Shown in pieces: positions 61,021 through 64,000 of a stretch of 64,000 nucleotides of DNA. The notes under the pieces were generated by a model, which was not told where the DNA came from, ran no database searches, and was given only the letters and a program-made list of their open reading frames with translations. The position numbers and the translations under genes are program-made. The stretch lies in the NCBI GenBank assembly GCA_963693085.1, contig OY856409.1:1338544915-1338608914 (forward strand), read 5' to 3'. The DNA comes from Alisma plantago-aquatica. Lineage: Eukaryota > Streptophyta > Magnoliopsida > Alismatales > Alismataceae. Position 1 is the first letter of the stretch. Every line of letters starts with the position of its first letter.

Positions 61021-62295
61021 ATCAACATCTGCAGCTGTGTCCGGACCTGTCAAAAAGCAGGAAAAAAGAGATGGCAGAGACGGGCAGCAATTTCCTATTT
61101 TGGAGTGGTTGGAGATGTCTACATATACTGCTATGGTCAGTAGCGTGTGATAATTACACGTGAATCTGGAGCGATATACATTTATTTTATACAGCAACTA
61201 CTAAGATTTGAGATGACTTCATCCATACTCAACTTAATCATCAACTCAAGATTGGATTGGCCTCTTCAATTACTATAACGAGTTTATTGCCCGCCTTGGA
61301 TCAACACTCACAGTAACACCGAAGTGGTTTTATATATTTTATTGTACATTTACTAAGGGATTTTAGTTTCCAAGGTAGCTCTAATCAACTACTTTAGGCT
61401 AGTATTTTGATCAGCATTGAAGAGATAAGATACTTGAAGACATAACAACCATAACGATATTCAGATGGTGAATCACGTCAAGGAATAGGAAACCAATGAT
61501 AACTACAAGTTCGAAAGAATACAACGTACTCTGGTTCAGACAATTTAGGCCCCTTGGTTTCCTTCATACACCAAAACCATCCTTTCTCCTCCCCGACCCC
61601 TTACAGCACTTGCCTTGATTTCATTTCACAAGACAACAAATATTTGATTTCATTTCCCAAGACAATAAAGATCATAGGTTGATTGGGTATTTCGCCATTA
61701 AAGAACTTAACTAATTCGCTCATATCGTGCATGAATTACTAGATAATAAACATATTAGGCGTGATAGATCCAATCAGCTTGTCAGTACCGTTCTTGTTTT
61801 CCCGCAACCGTAGTGTATGTGGCGAAAACAAGCATGGCAAACAGATCTAATACCAAGAATCAAACATCACAAAGGTTACATCTAGGACTGGACGCAGCCG
61901 CTAAACACAGCCAAGTGGCGGCAAGTGACCACGTCATATAAAATCACTTACTGCAAAAGAAACAGATCACAAACGAAAGGTTTGAACTACCGAATTCTAA
62001 ACACACAAAAGTTATTTGTCATGTTTGGTAGGAACAAGAAACTCCAGTGGACCATCACTCGTGTTGTACACACAACAAGAACAGAAACTCTGAATTAGAT
62101 TATCAGAAACACACACACCTAAGTGTCCTAAAAACTCCAGAAAAAGTTATTCACCAGCCGTCCAACAGTTGCCAGTGATTTAAATTAAACACATATATAG
62201 GCCGCATCCAAGCAAACTCCACTAAAGCCAACCCAAATAAATCAGAAAGATCAGAGCAGAGCAGGTCCTGATCATGATGGTTAGAGATAAGATAA
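61021..62295 (-). other. Intergenic DNA and probable 3' UTR of the DUF4057 gene
   Basis: No repeat or ORF was recognised. The part next to 62296 must include the 3' untranslated region of the minus-strand gene, but I cannot place the polyadenylation site. Confidence 0.4.
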
Positions 62296-62568
62296 TCACA
62301 CCAATGCAATACTGCTCTCTCCACCAGGTGGCTTGCGCACGCCACCAAAGTAGTCCCGAGAGGAGGCCTTCCCATCAGCAAATATGTCGTTGCCGCTCAT
62401 CTCTTTCAGCTTGGCAGCACTGAGTGATTTCTCTGCAGAAGAAGGGGCTGTATCCGACTTGAAGATATCATTCCCAGACAGTTGGGCAATTTTCTGGTCA
62501 CAGATTTTCTTTGAAGTCTTAGGGGTTGATTCCTCTCCAATCAAGATATTGCTTGGGCCTCCAGCAGG
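62296..62568 (-). CDS. Last coding exon of a plant DUF4057 (HN1-like) protein gene
   Basis: The exon encodes 90 residues and a TGA stop (62296-62298). It begins right after an AG acceptor (CT on the plus strand at 62569-62570, behind a T-rich tract) in phase 0, with PAGGPSNILIGEE. It then contains two copies of the short motif (L/M)SGNDIF, at LSGNDIFKSD and KEMSGNDIFADG, and ends GGVRKPPGGESSIALV. This C-terminus is that of the plant DUF4057 family (annotated as hematological and neurological expressed 1-like); molecular function is not established to my knowledge. Earlier exons lie to the right, beyond the window or hidden. The reading frame is clean, unlike every other coding stretch here except copia B gag. 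Confidence 0.85.
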   Translation of the reverse strand, partial: PAGGPSNILIGEESTPKTSKKICDQKIAQLSGNDIFKSDTAPSSAEKSLSAAKLKEMSGNDIFADGKASSRDYFGGVRKPPGGESSIALV

Positions 62569-62669
62569 CTACAACAAAAAAACAGGTAAGAACTTCATAA
62601 TATAAATCACTTAAATAGGTAAGAACTTTATAATATAAATCACTTGAATATCTAGAAGCCTGCCGGATC

Positions 62670-62670
<1 letters not shown>

Positions 62671-62713
<43 letters not shown>
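62671..62713 (+). repeat. (TG)n(AG)n compound microsatellite
   Basis: About 11 TG followed by about 11 AG dinucleotides within the intron. Confidence 0.95.
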
Positions 62714-62716
<3 letters not shown>

Positions 62717-63045
62717 ACTTTACATATGTAGAAGCACATTCTGGCAAGAGCAAGAAAAAGGTATCTGGACAACTACTATTTCCATTTTCTCAAATTCTAC
62801 AAAGTGTGTTTTATCAAAGTGTAATAAATTAAGTAGAATTCTATAAATGAAACTTAATCATGCAATCATTACTTTTGTAATGTTAGTTAATCTATACACA
62901 TCCAACAGTCAGAATGAAGCTCAATTACATTGTTCACAGAAGATCTTAACTGCCATTCACTGTATATAAATTTATTACTCAGGAATTACCTAGCTCTATG
63001 TTCTCTCACCAAGACGCCTAACTCAATACATGACTCTGTGTTGTA

Positions 63046-64000
63046 CAGGCCCTCGCCTGGGCGACGCCTAGGCAGCGCCTGGGCGCCTAGGCTTAAGTCA
63101 GCCCGCCTCAAACTGGGCGCCCAGCCCCCTAATCGACCTAATTTGTTGCCCAAGGCCTTTTGAGGCCCAAATTAAGACAATTCAAGGCTAATTTAGCATT
63201 AATTAGATTCGAATTTAATCAAATTGAGTTATTTTATGGTTAAATTGGGTCTGATTTATCCCAAACGGGTCAATTTAAGGTAAATTAGGTCTGATTTGGG
63301 GGAAAACAGGCCTGATTTGGGGAAATTAGGTCTAATTTGGGGGAATTGTGTCTGATTTGGTCATGTAAGGCCTCGTTTAGATCAACATAGGGAAATTTAG
63401 GGTTAGTTAGGATTGATTTGGTCATGTTATGCAAATTAGGTTTGATTTTAGGCCAAAATTATGTCAAATTGGAACAAGTTAGGTTGATTAGGGGAAACTA
63501 AGTCTGATTTTGCAAAAATGGTCTCATATGGTGAGATTAGGTCTAATTTCGCCAAATTAAATATTGTTTAGGTCAATATAGGGAAAATTTGGAGAAATTA
63601 GGTCCGATTGGATCATAATATACAAAATTAGGTTTTATTTAGGCCAAATAATGTCAAAATTGGGCACATTAGGTCTAATTTAGGGGATACAAGTATGGTT
63701 TGGGGAAAATTGTTCTAAATTGGATGACTATGTCATATTTGGCCAAATTTTGTCTAATTTAGGTGAATATATGAAAATTTTATGGAAATTGGGTTTGATT
63801 AGGTCATGGTATACAAAATTAAGCAAAAATTAGGATAAATTAGGTCAAATTTGACCAAATTTGGATCAAATGAGTTTATATTAGGGCCAATCAGTTCTAG
63901 TTTAGGTCTTGTTAGTTTTGATTTAGCCTAAATTCTACCTAATAGTATTATACAAGTTTTGGCTACAAACATTATACATGTTTAGCTTTCTGATTTCTAT
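63046..64000. repeat. Repeat element with GC-rich palindromic head and ~20-bp degenerate array
   Basis: The head (63046-63125) is full of GGCGCCTAGG and GCCTGGGCG words that pair with each other. From about 63180 to at least 63900, AAATTAGGTCTGATTTGGGG-like words recur every ~20-45 bp, all on the plus strand. The right end is not in the window. The design resembles the TIR element at 59473-61020 (structured end plus unidirectional repeats), but the sequences differ. Confidence 0.65.

Larger units (their letters stand above)
62569..64000 (-). other. Intron upstream of the last DUF4057 exon (continues past window)
   Basis: The splice acceptor is at 62569-62570 on the minus strand, preceded by a pyrimidine tract (plus strand ACAACAAAAAAACAGG). 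I saw no further DUF4057 exon up to 64000, so the intron is at least 1.4 kb. It hosts a TG/AG microsatellite and a repeat element. Confidence 0.6.

Noticed and set aside
62930..63163. 77-codon ORF with PSPGRRLGSAWAP as an upstream DUF4057 exon
   Set aside because: The sequence comes from the GC-rich palindromic head of a repeat and does not resemble the family.

Overview
This is nuclear DNA from a flowering plant with a repeat-rich genome. It is A+T-rich, has almost no host genes, and is filled with plant-type LTR retrotransposons (Ty1/copia, including Sirevirus-like elements, a Ty3/gypsy chromovirus-like element and an Athila-like element), plant RTE and L1 LINEs and short TIR elements. There are no bacterial operons, rRNAs, tRNAs or CRISPR arrays. 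I cannot name the species. The only host gene I recognise is the last coding exon of a plant DUF4057 (HN1-like) gene on the minus strand at 62296-62568.

Layout. 1-2492: 3' end of a Sirevirus-like copia element (internal tail with several polypurine tracts, then its 3' LTR). 2493-4675: no recognisable gene. 4676-8130: decayed L1 LINE. 8131-11298: non-coding, perhaps with a small hAT-like TIR relic. 11299-14640 plus 42892-43455: two head-to-tail copies of a ~1.96-kb non-coding unit. The second copy is split by a four-level nest. An RTE LINE (14640-42891, ending in 177 perfect ATG repeats) was entered by a gypsy element (17053-41899, TSD AGATC). Its 5' LTR was entered by a Sirevirus-like copia element, copia B (17371-34829, minus strand, TSD TCCAA). 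The pol of copia B was entered by a second copia element, copia C (19733-28850, minus strand, TSD AACAT). All three target-site duplications are directly readable, so the order of events is certain.

From 43789 to 59330 lies another pair of tandem copies (~0.55 kb each). One is followed by a 3.27-kb solo LTR (44331-47596, TSD CATGG). The other is split by an Athila-like element (47947-59039, TSD GCATA) with recognisable but frameshifted gag, protease, RT, RNase H and integrase. 59473-61020 is a TIR element with a highly repetitive core. The right end is the 3' end of the DUF4057 gene and an upstream intron holding a TG/AG microsatellite and a further repeat element.

How the parts relate. Nearly all coding sequence is reverse-transcriptase machinery in different stages of decay. 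By eye, the LTR pairs of the three nested LTR elements differ by only about 1.6-2.1%, implying a burst of insertion within a short time, yet the gypsy element and copia C have no usable pol, so they probably moved using enzymes made elsewhere. The most unusual pattern is a set of short GATCGG/TCGA-cored hairpin or palindrome arrays present in the LTRs of four different element families and again inside copia B, copia C and Athila internal regions.
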